Under the pieces are notes generated by a model. The model worked only from the letters and a program-made list of their open reading frames with translations, was not told the origin of the DNA and did not search any database. A DNA stretch of 64,000 nucleotides from UBA2377 sp964525935 (GTDB lineage Bacteria > Verrucomicrobiota > Verrucomicrobiia > Opitutales > Opitutaceae), in assembly GCA_964525935.1 (NCBI GenBank), contig CAZGJZ010000009.1, forward strand, positions 1 to 64,000, given 5' to 3'. Positions within the stretch are counted from its first letter, which is position 1. The number at the start of each line of letters is the position of its first letter. Positions 1 to 11,832 of the stretch are shown piece after piece. Position numbers and translations under genes: made by a program.

Positions 1-2428
<2,428 letters not shown>

Positions 2429-2533
2429 CAAAAGCGCTCATATTCTAAGGCGTTTATTTTACCTCCTTACATTTTTCAGATATCTATTTCCCTAAATTTT
2501 CGTCACTTAGCCCGACCTAGTCGGGCTTCCCCT
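2429..2533 (+). other. 23S-5S internal spacer
   Basis: AT-rich transcribed spacer with no tRNA. A small hairpin, AGCCCGA (2509-2515) facing TCGGGCT (2521-2527), sits just before the 5S gene and may be an rRNA processing stem. That role is inferred from position only. Confidence 0.6.
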
Positions 2534-2651
2534 TCCTGGTGACCATATGCCGGGGGTTCCACCCGTTCCCATCCCGAACACGGCCGTTAAGCCCCGAGCA
2601 GCCAATGGTAGTAGGACGTTAGGTCCCGCGAGAGTAGGTTGTTGCCAGGTC
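2534..2651 (+). rRNA. rrf: 5S ribosomal RNA
   Basis: About 117 nt, directly downstream of the 23S gene. The ends CCTGGTGAC and GTTGCCAGG pair as the terminal helix. The internal block CCCGTTCCCATCCCGAACAC followed by GTTAAGC is the canonical 5S loop B/C region. Ends are set by the terminal helix and are approximate to one or two bases. Confidence 0.97.
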
Positions 2652-2654
2652 TAT

Positions 2655-2693
2655 GGCCCGGTTCTTCGAAAGAAGAGCCGGGCCTCTTTTTTT
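2655..2693 (+). terminator. Intrinsic terminator of the rRNA operon
   Basis: A 13-bp stem (2655-2667 with 2672-2684, one G-U pair) closed by a GAAA tetraloop and followed by a T-rich tract (2685-2693). It lies four bases after the 5S gene. It is the strongest terminator visible in the window and marks the end of the rrn operon. Confidence 0.95.
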
Positions 2694-2730
2694 GTCTGTG
2701 CAGATTCATTCGGCCGTATTTCAAGCAGGT

Positions 2731-3207
2731 GTGCGCTATCAGCCGAATCGGGATTACGTCAGTAATGACGATATCCAAACTCCACCTGAATTGGCGGAGC
2801 TGCTGGTGCGCCATTTTAAGCCTCAAGGGCGGATCCTCGAGCCCTGCGCCGGCGATGGTAATTTTCTCCGCTTCCTACCGGGCGCCGATTGGTGCGAGAT
2901 CAAGCGTGGCCGGGATTTTCTACAGCATACAACGCCAGTAGATTGGATCATCACGAACCCGCCTTGGAGTCGCATCCGGGAGTTTCTCGTGCACAGTTTC
3001 GCCCTGGCGAGCGATGTCGCGTTCCTCATGACTGTGAACCACGCGTGGACCAAGGCTCGGCTGCGGGAAATGCGGCAGCGCAACTTCGGCTTGCGGCAGA
3101 TCGTGCTGGTGCCAACGCCGTCGAGTTTTCCGCTGACTGGGTTTCAACTCGGCATGGTGCATTACCAACGGGCATGGCAGGGCGCGATTGATCTGCATCA
3201 CCTGTAG
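2731..3207 (+). CDS. Small SAM-dependent adenine methyltransferase-like protein
   Basis: Encodes about 158 aa with a class I methyltransferase core. Motif I reads ILEPCAGDGNF (residues 35-45). The amino-group methylase motif is NPPW (76-79), as in N6-adenine or N4-cytosine DNA methylases. The frame is open back to an ATG at 2653, but that ATG lies inside the rRNA operon terminator, so the added 26 residues are a translation of the hairpin. I prefer the GTG at 2731. The protein then opens just before the DDIQTPPEL segment, where short phage and plasmid methylase-like proteins usually begin. There is no target-recognition domain and no restriction partner nearby, so it is more likely an orphan methylase or a relic of mobile DNA than an R-M system. 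The substrate is not known. Confidence 0.72.
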   Translation: MRYQPNRDYVSNDDIQTPPELAELLVRHFKPQGRILEPCAGDGNFLRFLPGADWCEIKRGRDFLQHTTPVDWIITNPPWSRIREFLVHSFALASDVAFLMTVNHAWTKARLREMRQRNFGLRQIVLVPTPSSFPLTGFQLGMVHYQRAWQGAIDLHHL

Positions 3208-3417
3208 CGGGGGCACGCTTAAGCTTCGTCGGGCGCCTCCCGCCGGCCTTGGAATAGCTGCGGTGCGGGTTGGCAGGGTTCCAGCTGTTACGAACGCGCA
3301 AACAAACCGCCGGCTTCCGGTTCAGCGCTTGACTGGGTATGGACCGTGGGCTTCGGTAAATGCAACCAACCGGTTCGGCTTTTCGCAGCGAACCACTCTG
3401 ACAAACCTACTACAACC

Positions 3418-6400
3418 ATGCATAAAAGTAATCTGTTGAAATTCCTGCTGACCGGAGCTCTGGCTCTCTGGCTGGCAGTGGGGAGCCTCACTATGGGGCA
3501 AGGTATCACCACTTCCGGTGTTTCCGGCACTGTTACCGATAAACAAGGGAATCCTGTCGGTGGTGCCACCGTCACGATTGTCCACGAACCCTCCGGCACC
3601 CGTTCAACGGCGACCACCCGCGCTAATGGTCAGTTTAACCAATCCGGTCTGCGTATTGGCGGTCCCTACACGGTGGCTGTCGGCTCTGTTGGCGACTTGA
3701 AGGCGGAATCCCAGTCGGGGATTTATCTCGATCTCAGCTCCAACCAAAAAGTGGACTTCACCTTGGGTTCCGGGGTCGTTCAGTTAGATGCCTTCACTGT
3801 CGCTGAAACGCGCGACACGACTTTTGGCACGGGCAAGATGGGTTCTGGTTCGAATTTTAACGAAGAAGCCTTGACCAACACGGCCAGCGTCCGTCGCAAC
3901 GTCCAGGATGTCGCCAAGAACGATTCCCGTTTTTATCTCGGCTCACTCGATCAGGGCGGCCAGTTGAGCGCCCAAGGCCAGAATTTCCGCTTTAACACCT
4001 TCCTGATCGATGGTGTGCAGGCTAATGACTCGTTCGGTCTCGCCAGCAACGGTTTTCCGTCCCTCCGCGGACCGATTCCGCTCGAGGCCCTTGAGGCGAT
4101 CAATATTGAGCTTAACCCATACGATGTGCGTAAGGCCGGCTTTACCGGCGCGCTCATCAATGCCGTCACCAAGTCTGGCACCAATGAGTTTCATGGCATG
4201 GTCTACTACGAAAAGACCGATCAGGACATGCGTGCCAAAAATCCCAACACCGACGTGCGCGATATCTTCAAGGAGCGCACCTGGGGCCTTACGCTAGGTG
4301 GGCCCATTATTAAGGATAAGCTCTTTTTCTTTGGCAGTTACGATGACTTCTCTCGGGTTTCTTCTCCTCCCAGCCAGGTCTTCTCCATCACGGGCTCGAC
4401 TTCTGACACGGATATCACTGCCCGCGCCAAAGTGCTCAACTTCGATCCGGGCTCATTTGGGGCACTTAATACTCCGTTTCAAAAGACTTACATCGGCAAG
4501 TTGGACTGGAACATCAGTAACAATCACCGCGCAAGTCTGACCTACCGCAAAAACGACGGCCAGGATACGGTATTCTCCAACTTCACCAGCAGCACCTCCA
4601 CGTCCTACAGCAGTAACTGGTATGACCAGCCGCGTCTGACGGAAAGCTACACGGCCAAGCTTTTCAGCAACTGGACTCCGGATCTCAGCACGGAGCTTTC
4701 TTATTCCACTACCAAGAGTGACGGTTCGCCCTCGAGCCGCAGTCCGTCCGCCTTTCCTGAAATCATCATTCAGAATGTGTCTGGCACGCGTGTGTCCAAT
4801 AACACACCCATGACCGGCACGGTCTACATGGGCACGGAGTTCTCCCGACAGTTAAATTACATCAAGACGGACACGAAGGATGCTTCGTTTGCCGTCAACT
4901 ACTCCATGGGTGATCACACGTTCACCGTCGGCACCGACTACCAGAAAGTGGAGATCGAAAATGCCTTCCTCCAGGCCTTCCTCGGTCAGTATACTTTCAG
5001 CAGCATTGCCAACTGGCAGGCGGGTATCGCCAGTACCTTTGCGCAGGCGATTTACGCTCCCGGCACGTCCGCGATCGATGCTGTTTCCATCTTCGGTTTA
5101 TCTTCTTACGGGGTCTATGCTCAGGATTCATGGCGTCCGAACTCACGCTTGAACATTGTTGCCGGCCTCCGCCTGGACTGGCTGGATTTCGGCAACGATC
5201 CCATCCCGGTTCCGACTACGCCGAATTATAGTGAGGCCTCTTTCCGCACGGCCTTCGGTATTCCAAGCAATACCTCGGCCAGTGGCAATTACACCGTCGG
5301 ACCGCGCGTCGGCTTCACCTATGAACTGGACACCACGCGCAAAACCCAGCTGCGCGGTGGCGTGGGCCTCTTTCAGGGCCGTAGCCCGGCGGTTTACCTG
5401 TCGAATGCTTACTCCAATCGTGGCGTGTCTGCCCGTATCACCAACAGCAATGTCACCTTCTCGCCCACGGGCTCGGTGAGCGGAGCTTTTCCGGCCTCGG
5501 CCCTTGCTATTGTGAACGTGACGGATCCCGATTTTAAGCAACCGGTGACCTGGAAGAGCAACGTGGCCATCGACCACACCCTGCCGTTTGGCGGGCTGAT
5601 CTTCACCATGGAAGCCAGTCTCCTCAAGGTAGACAGTGCCCTGCACACGATTAACTTGAACCTTCGGGAAACGGGTCTGATGCCCGACGGCCGTATCCGT
5701 TATGCTGGCGCGCCCACAAACACCACCAGTGGTGCTCGTGGTAGCAGCAATAACAATAACTATACCAACGTTGCCCACTACCTGAACGCCGGCTTTGCCG
5801 ATGTCTACAAGCTCACCAACTCGAGCAAGGGTGGCGGCAAGGACTTCACGATATCGCTGCGGAAGCCGATGAAGAAGAACTGGGAGGCCAGCCTCTCGGT
5901 GACTCATAGCGACTATACCGAGGTCAGCCCCTCGACTTCATCGACGGCGGTTTCGAACTACAATAATCGAGCGGTTTTCAACCCGAACGAAGATGTCGAT
6001 TCGACTTCCAACACGAACATCAAAGACCGCGTGGTCCTGATGGCCACGCGGAAATTTGAGTTCATTAAGGGATACCCGACCACGGTCGCCGCGGTTTATG
6101 AAGCCCGCACCGGCCATCCTTATTCCTGGGTGTTCTATGGTGATGCCAACGGCGACGGTTTTACCTTCAACGATCTGCTCTACGTGCCCAGCGGGGAGAA
6201 TGATTCCCGCGTTCGTTGGACCAGCACGACCGAGCGCGATAACTTCTTCGCTTTCGCCCGGAGCAACGGCCTGATGAAATACGCCAACGGGGTTGCGCCG
6301 CGTAACAGCGAGACCTCGCCTTGGACGCAGACGATGGATCTGAAATTCACCCAGAAGATCAGTATCTATAAAAATCTCTCCACGGAGCTTTACCTGAACG

Positions 6401-6618
6401 TGATCAACATCGGCAACATGCTGAACAAGAAGTGGGGTCTGCTCGAGGAGGTCCCTTTCTCCTACAAGCGTGCGGTGGTCGGCGCTACCTACGACGCCGT
6501 GTTGAACCAGTATGTCTATACGTTCAACACGACGACGTTGAATCCCGTGCCGATCACGGCGCGTGATACGCCCGAGTCGCGCTGGCAGGTCCAGGCGGGT
6601 GCGCGCATCAGCTTCTAA
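3418..6618 (+). CDS. TonB-dependent receptor with N-terminal carboxypeptidase-like domain
   Basis: A 1066-aa outer-membrane receptor of the Oar-like type, expected to import a large substrate (typically an oligosaccharide or chelate) using TonB/ExbBD energy. The ATG at 3418 is chosen because a clear signal peptide follows (basic HKSNLLK, then a hydrophobic stretch ending near residue 27). Residues ~33-118 form a carboxypeptidase-regulatory-like beta-sandwich (SGTVTDKQGNPVGGATV). A plug domain follows, with the readable block LIDGVQANDSFG, and then a long beta-barrel rich in aromatic-polar alternation that ends in a terminal Phe (ARISF). This architecture is greatly expanded in Opitutaceae. 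No SusD-like partner is adjacent, so the substrate cannot be deduced. The open frame extends upstream to 3346 but gains no secretion signal there. Confidence 0.93.
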   Translation: MHKSNLLKFLLTGALALWLAVGSLTMGQGITTSGVSGTVTDKQGNPVGGATVTIVHEPSGTRSTATTRANGQFNQSGLRIGGPYTVAVGSVGDLKAESQSGIYLDLSSNQKVDFTLGSGVVQLDAFTVAETRDTTFGTGKMGSGSNFNEEALTNTASVRRNVQDVAKNDSRFYLGSLDQGGQLSAQGQNFRFNTFLIDGVQANDSFGLASNGFPSLRGPIPLEALEAINIELNPYDVRKAGFTGALINAVTKSGTNEFHGMVYYEKTDQDMRAKNPNTDVRDIFKERTWGLTLGGPIIKDKLFFFGSYDDFSRVSSPPSQVFSITGSTSDTDITARAKVLNFDPGSFGALNTPFQKTYIGKLDWNISNNHRASLTYRKNDGQDTVFSNFTSSTSTSYSSNWYDQPRLTESYTAKLFSNWTPDLSTELSYSTTKSDGSPSSRSPSAFPEIIIQNVSGTRVSNNTPMTGTVYMGTEFSRQLNYIKTDTKDASFAVNYSMGDHTFTVGTDYQKVEIENAFLQAFLGQYTFSSIANWQAGIASTFAQAIYAPGTSAIDAVSIFGLSSYGVYAQDSWRPNSRLNIVAGLRLDWLDFGNDPIPVPTTPNYSEASFRTAFGIPSNTSASGNYTVGPRVGFTYELDTTRKTQLRGGVGLFQGRSPAVYLSNAYSNRGVSARITNSNVTFSPTGSVSGAFPASALAIVNVTDPDFKQPVTWKSNVAIDHTLPFGGLIFTMEASLLKVDSALHTINLNLRETGLMPDGRIRYAGAPTNTTSGARGSSNNNNYTNVAHYLNAGFADVYKLTNSSKGGGKDFTISLRKPMKKNWEASLSVTHSDYTEVSPSTSSTAVSNYNNRAVFNPNEDVDSTSNTNIKDRVVLMATRKFEFIKGYPTTVAAVYEARTGHPYSWVFYGDANGDGFTFNDLLYVPSGENDSRVRWTSTTERDNFFAFARSNGLMKYANGVAPRNSETSPWTQTMDLKFTQKISIYKNLSTELYLNVINIGNMLNKKWGLLEEVPFSYKRAVVGATYDAVLNQYVYTFNTTTLNPVPITARDTPESRWQVQAGARISF

Positions 6619-6650
6619 GCCACCCGGATCGTATTGGGTATTCCCTTTCA

Positions 6651-6682
6651 AGAGCGGCCATTTCGGTGGCCGCTCTTTTTTT
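6651..6682 (+). terminator. Intrinsic terminator after the TonB-dependent receptor
   Basis: A perfect 10-bp stem, AGAGCGGCCA (6651-6660) with TGGCCGCTCT (6667-6676), has a 6-nt loop and runs into a T-tract ending at 6682. It lies 33 bp after the receptor stop. Confidence 0.93.
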
Positions 6683-6958
6683 GCGTCTGAAGATTGCATA
6701 CACCCGGCCGGGTCACATGTAGTTTAAATTAAATTACACTGCAGTTTGAGGGCGATGGGGTGGTGGCTGACGCACCGGTCGGGTGGGGTGACCGCGGTCC
6801 CATGTGCCTGCCCGGTTTCCCTGTGTGAGAGCGCGTTGTTCACTCGTGATTTTCAGCCTTCGCGGCGTTTTTTAGGATTTTTCCCTCGGGGGGCCTTTGC
6901 GATGGTCGTCGCAAGCCCAAATTTCCTCAAATTTTACACGAAAATTCGCATAAACCTA

Positions 6959-6985
6959 TTGACGGAGGAAATCGCGAGGAACAAT
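6959..6985 (+). promoter_or_regulatory. Possible nrdBA promoter
   Basis: A TTGACG hexamer (6959-6964) resembles a -35 box. AACAAT (6980-6985), 15 bp downstream, is a mediocre -10 that lies inside the first NrdR-like site. The position would explain repression, but spacing and -10 match are weak. The rest of the 6683-7136 gap shows no convincing gene. Confidence 0.3.
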
Positions 6986-6994
6986 AGGTTGTGG
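6979..6994. promoter_or_regulatory. NrdR box 1 (candidate)
   Basis: The 16-bp site reads GAACAATAGGTTGTGG. It fits the NrdR consensus acaCwAtATaTwGtgt at most informative positions, including the CAA...TTG core. It is also part of a wider perfect 9-bp inverted repeat, AACCTATTG (6953-6961) with CAATAGGTT (6982-6990). Its centre is exactly 32 bp from that of box 2, the spacing typical of paired NrdR boxes in front of ribonucleotide reductase genes. Confidence 0.7.
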
Positions 6995-7010
6995 TCGTAG
7001 CGGCTGGTGA

Positions 7011-7026
7011 CCACATCCTGTTGTGG
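7011..7026. promoter_or_regulatory. NrdR box 2 (candidate)
   Basis: CCACATCCTGTTGTGG is an imperfect palindrome (CCACA...TGTGG) matching the NrdR consensus ends and the CA/TG core. It lies 16 bp after box 1 and about 110 bp before nrdB. Paired boxes like these are bound by the ATP-cone repressor NrdR, which shuts off nrd genes when dATP is high. Confidence 0.7.
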
Positions 7027-7136
7027 TTAGCATCGCGTTAACAAGTTTTAGCAACTTATGTTCGCTAAAGCCCTAAACGCGTCAAAATCAGCCGTTTTCC
7101 CACCCAAATTTTCCACCTTTTCCGTCCCCCGGTATC

Positions 7137-8222
<1,086 letters not shown>

Positions 8223-8284
8223 GCCCCAAGCGCTCGTCGCCGCGTTTCTCCTCCGTCCCGCCTTCTTTTTTACCCTGTTTGAGT

Positions 8285-8318
8285 GATGCACCGCCCGGGC
8301 GGTGCGTCGGCATTTTTT
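8285..8318 (+). terminator. Hairpin with T-tract between nrdB and nrdA
   Basis: The palindrome GCACCGCCCGGGCGGTGC (8288-8305) extends with one G-U pair to 8285-8308 and is followed within a few bases by TTTTTT (8313-8318). It could be a partial terminator that raises the NrdB:NrdA ratio, or it could protect the 3' end of the nrdB message. The 153-bp gap otherwise holds no gene. Confidence 0.5.
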
Positions 8319-8375
8319 CCCTTTCCTTCGTCCTTTTTATTCTCCGTTAACCGTCTTCGTCTTCCGCCGTTTTCC

Positions 8376-11300
8376 ATGAGCAATCCTTCCCTCGCGCACG
8401 ACCTGGCCCTCAAGCGCACCGTCCACACGCCCGTCGAACAGAAACCCCACTACGCCTGGCGCGACGTCCTCGCCGGCGAGACCATCGCCCTCCCGTCCAT
8501 CGTCCTCCTTTGCCCGCACGGCGAGGAGAAGTTTGACCTCACCGAGGTCGCCGACACCCTCGGCAAGGCCCTCACCAACGTCTCCCTCGCCAAGGGCGAG
8601 AAGGACATCTTCAACGACGCCAACCGCGCCTGGGTCGCCCGCATCTGCCGCGAAGTTGCCGCCAACCTCGCCGAGCTCGCCCGCACGCAGACGCCCCTCC
8701 GCCTCTCGCTCAACTCCCTCTACGAGCTCATCGAAAAGACCCTCGTCGATAATAACGACTATTTCGTCGCCAAGAGCCTCCTGCTCAACCGCGCCCGTAA
8801 GATTTCCATCGACCGCGAGGCCGCTGTCACCGCCACCCTCCGCGTCATTCGTCGCAACAACCAGGTCGTCCCGTGGAGCGAGCAGAAGGTCGAAATCGCC
8901 GTCCGCAAGACCTTCCTCTCCCTCCAGCGCGACTCCGCGCCCGCTGTCGCCATCACCAAGGCCGTCTCCGAGCGCGTCCACTCTTCCAAGCAGGCCTTCG
9001 TCCACATCGAGGAGATTCAGGACATAGTCGAGGAAGAGCTCATGAAGGCGGGCTTCTTCAAGGTGGCCAAGGCCTACATCCAGTTCCGTGAACGCGCCGC
9101 TGCCGTGCGTGTCGCCGCCCCTGATGAAGTGGTCGAGGTGCCGGCGGCTCCGGCCGCCGCCGCTGCTGCCGGTCAAGAAACCCTTATCTTGGTCAAAAAA
9201 GCCGACGGCAAAAATGAATTCTGGGACGGCGCCGACCTCCGCAAGCGCATCGAGTTCTCCCGCATCGGCCTCGACCTCTGCCTCTCCCCTGAGGAGATCG
9301 AGCAGGAGCTCCGCCGCGCCATCTACGACCAGATTTCCCAAAAGGATCTCGATTCCACCATCATCCTCAACTCGAAGACCCTCATCGAGAAGGACGCCGA
9401 TTTCGCCAAGTTCGCCGGACGCATCCAGCTCACCTACATCTACGAAGAGGTCCTCGGCTGGGACATCATGCGCGACGGCATCGGCAAGCTGAAGGATTTC
9501 CACCAGCGCGCTTTCAAGAAATACCTCGAGCACGGCGTCGCCATCAAGCGCCTCAACCCCCGTCTCCTCGATTACGACCTCGCCAAGCTCGGCGCCGCCC
9601 TCGACCCGTCCTCCGACCTCGAGTTCGACTTCCTCGGCATCCAGACCCTCTACGATCGCTACCTCATCATCGACAAGACCAAGAAGCCCTCGCGCCGCCT
9701 CGAGACGCCGCAGTTCTTCTGGATGCGCGTCGCCATGGGCCTGATGCTCGACGAGGCCAACGACCGCGAGGGCAAGGCCGCCGCCCTCTACGATCTCTAC
9801 AAGACCCGCCGCTTCTGCTCCAGCACGCCGACCCTCTTCAACTCCGGCACGCTCCACTCGCAGCTCAGCTCCTGCTACCTCTACTACGTCGACGATTCCA
9901 TCGAGGGCATCATGCTCCGCGGCATCGCCGAAAACGCCTTCCTCTCCAAGTGGGCCGGCGGCCTCGGCGGTTCCTGGACCGCCGTCCGCGGCACGGGCGC
10001 CTACATCGGTGGCACCAACGGCGAGTCGCAGGGCGTCATCCCCTTCCTCAAGCTCCACAACGACCAGCTCGTCGCCGTCAACCAGGGCGGCAAGCGCAAG
10101 GGCTCCGGCTGCGCCTACCTCGAGACGTGGCACAACGACATCCTCGAGTTCCTCGAGCTCCGCAAGAACACCGGTGACGACCGCCGTCGCACCCACGACA
10201 TGAACACGGCGAACTGGATTCCCGACCTGTTCATGAAGCGCATGGAGGCCCGCCAGACCTGGACCCTCTTCCGCTCCAACGAGACCAAGGACCTCCACGA
10301 GCTCTACGGCAAAAAATTCGAGGAAGCCTACATCCGCTACGAAAAGCTCGCCGAGGAAGGCAAAATCCACGGCCAGAAGATCGAGGCCCTTGAGCTCTGG
10401 AAGAAGATGCTCTCGATGCTCTTCGAGACCGGCCACCCCTGGATCACCTTCAAGGATCCGTGCAACGTCCGCTCCCCGCAGGACCACGTCGGCGTCATCC
10501 ACTCGTCCAATCTCTGCACCGAGATCACGCTCAACACCTCGAACGACGAGACCGCCGTCTGCAATCTCGGCTCCGTCATCCTCGAGTCGCACCTCCTCCC
10601 GACCGGCGAGCTCGACCACAAGAAGCTCCGCGAGACCATCCGCACCGCCGTTCGCGCCCTCGACAACGTCATCGACATCAATTTCTACCCGACCGTCGCC
10701 GCCAAGACGTCGAACATGCGCCACCGCCCCATCGGCATGGGCGTCATGGGCCTCGCCCACGCGCTCTACCAGCGCGGTCACGCCTTCGCCTCCCCGGAGG
10801 CCGTTGAGTTCAACGACGAGGCCATGGAGGCCATCGCCTACTACGCCTACGAGGCCAGCTCCGACCTCGCCGCCGAGCGCGGCGCCTACTCCACCTACAA
10901 GGGCTCCAAGTGGGACCGCGGTCTCCTCCCGCAGGACACCGTCGACCTCCTCGAAAAAGAGCGCGGCGTCGAAGTCGAAGTCCCCCGCGGCGGCCGCATG
11001 GATTGGGCCCCCGTCCGCGCCAAGATCGCCAAGCAGGGCATGCGCAACAGCAACGTCCTCGCCATCGCGCCCACCGCCACGATCTCCAACATCACGGCCA
11101 CGAGCCCCTGCATCGAGCCCACCTACAAGAACCTCTTCGTCAAATCCAACCTCTCCGGCGAGTTCATCGTCCTGAATCCCTTCCTCGTGAAGGACCTCAA
11201 GGCCCGCGGCCTCTGGAACCAGGAGATGATCGACAACCTCAAGTATTTCGACGGCGAGCTGAAGGATATCCCCAGCATCCCCGCCGATCTGAAGGCCCGC

Positions 11301-11756
11301 TACCTGACCGCCTTCGACATCGATTCCAAGTGGATCATCGATGCCGCCGCCCGCCGTCAGAAGTGGATCGACCAGGCCCAGTCCGTGAACCTCTGGATCA
11401 AGACGCCCGACCTCAAGACCCTCAGCCACATGTATCGCCAGGCGTGGCACGTCGGCCTCAAGACCACCTACTACCTCCGCAGCCTCGGTGCCTCCAACAT
11501 CGAGAAGGCGACCGTCGGCGTGAAAAAGGAAATGCGCGGCGCCGTAGGCGAAGGCGCTTCCGGCGGCCAAAACTCCGGCGACGCCGGCGGCAGCCACAGC
11601 GTCGAACAAGTCAAAGCCGACGCTGCCACCGCGGCCGCGAAGCACTTCGACACCACGCCCCCGGTCGCCGCCAAAAAGACCTACAGCGACGCCGAGAAAA
11701 AAGCCTGCAGCATCGAAGCGATGCGAAGAGGCGAGGAGTGTGAAGCCTGCCAATAA
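8376..11756 (+). CDS. nrdA: Class I ribonucleotide reductase alpha subunit with extra ATP-cone domains
   Basis: The catalytic subunit reducing NDPs to dNDPs. The ATG at 8376 (MSNPSLAHD) gives 1126 aa, far longer than E. coli NrdA (~760). The extra length is N-terminal. A degenerate cone-like segment lies at ~20-125, a clear ATP-cone at ~148-240 (VIRRNNQVVPWSEQKVEIAV), and a third cone-like block at ~268-370 before the 10-stranded barrel. Catalytic residues are visible: C500 (LSSCYL), N712/C714/E716 (SNLCTE), C729 (VCNLG), the radical-relay pair Y1032-Y1033, and the C-terminal shuttle cysteines C1122/C1125. Multiple cones also occur in chlamydial NrdA and mediate dATP inhibition. Upstream in-frame codons back to 8283 look non-coding. 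Confidence 0.96.
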   Translation: MSNPSLAHDLALKRTVHTPVEQKPHYAWRDVLAGETIALPSIVLLCPHGEEKFDLTEVADTLGKALTNVSLAKGEKDIFNDANRAWVARICREVAANLAELARTQTPLRLSLNSLYELIEKTLVDNNDYFVAKSLLLNRARKISIDREAAVTATLRVIRRNNQVVPWSEQKVEIAVRKTFLSLQRDSAPAVAITKAVSERVHSSKQAFVHIEEIQDIVEEELMKAGFFKVAKAYIQFRERAAAVRVAAPDEVVEVPAAPAAAAAAGQETLILVKKADGKNEFWDGADLRKRIEFSRIGLDLCLSPEEIEQELRRAIYDQISQKDLDSTIILNSKTLIEKDADFAKFAGRIQLTYIYEEVLGWDIMRDGIGKLKDFHQRAFKKYLEHGVAIKRLNPRLLDYDLAKLGAALDPSSDLEFDFLGIQTLYDRYLIIDKTKKPSRRLETPQFFWMRVAMGLMLDEANDREGKAAALYDLYKTRRFCSSTPTLFNSGTLHSQLSSCYLYYVDDSIEGIMLRGIAENAFLSKWAGGLGGSWTAVRGTGAYIGGTNGESQGVIPFLKLHNDQLVAVNQGGKRKGSGCAYLETWHNDILEFLELRKNTGDDRRRTHDMNTANWIPDLFMKRMEARQTWTLFRSNETKDLHELYGKKFEEAYIRYEKLAEEGKIHGQKIEALELWKKMLSMLFETGHPWITFKDPCNVRSPQDHVGVIHSSNLCTEITLNTSNDETAVCNLGSVILESHLLPTGELDHKKLRETIRTAVRALDNVIDINFYPTVAAKTSNMRHRPIGMGVMGLAHALYQRGHAFASPEAVEFNDEAMEAIAYYAYEASSDLAAERGAYSTYKGSKWDRGLLPQDTVDLLEKERGVEVEVPRGGRMDWAPVRAKIAKQGMRNSNVLAIAPTATISNITATSPCIEPTYKNLFVKSNLSGEFIVLNPFLVKDLKARGLWNQEMIDNLKYFDGELKDIPSIPADLKARYLTAFDIDSKWIIDAAARRQKWIDQAQSVNLWIKTPDLKTLSHMYRQAWHVGLKTTYYLRSLGASNIEKATVGVKKEMRGAVGEGASGGQNSGDAGGSHSVEQVKADAATAAAKHFDTTPPVAAKKTYSDAEKKACSIEAMRRGEECEACQ

Positions 11757-11780
11757 TTCTAATACATTTTCTTAATTTGC

Positions 11781-11819
11781 AGGCCGTGGTGACGAAAGTC
11801 CCGCGGCCTTTCTACTTTT
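11781..11819 (+). terminator. Probable terminator after nrdA
   Basis: AGGCCG...GTGAC pairs imperfectly with GTCCCGCGGCCT around a GAAA loop (11781-11808), then a T-rich stretch follows (11809-11819). The stem has a bulge, so it is weaker than the other terminators here. Confidence 0.6.
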
Positions 11820-11832
11820 AATAAAAGCTCCT

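Noticed and set aside
6746..7000. 84-codon ORF in the nrdB upstream gap
   Set aside because: Its composition is non-coding-like and it overlaps the NrdR-like boxes and promoter region.
8337..11753. 1138-codon open frame on the minus strand opposite nrdA
   Set aside because: It mirrors nrdA in a high-GC region; its translation is low-complexity Gly/Val/Glu/Leu-rich and has no motifs, whereas nrdA has all catalytic residues.
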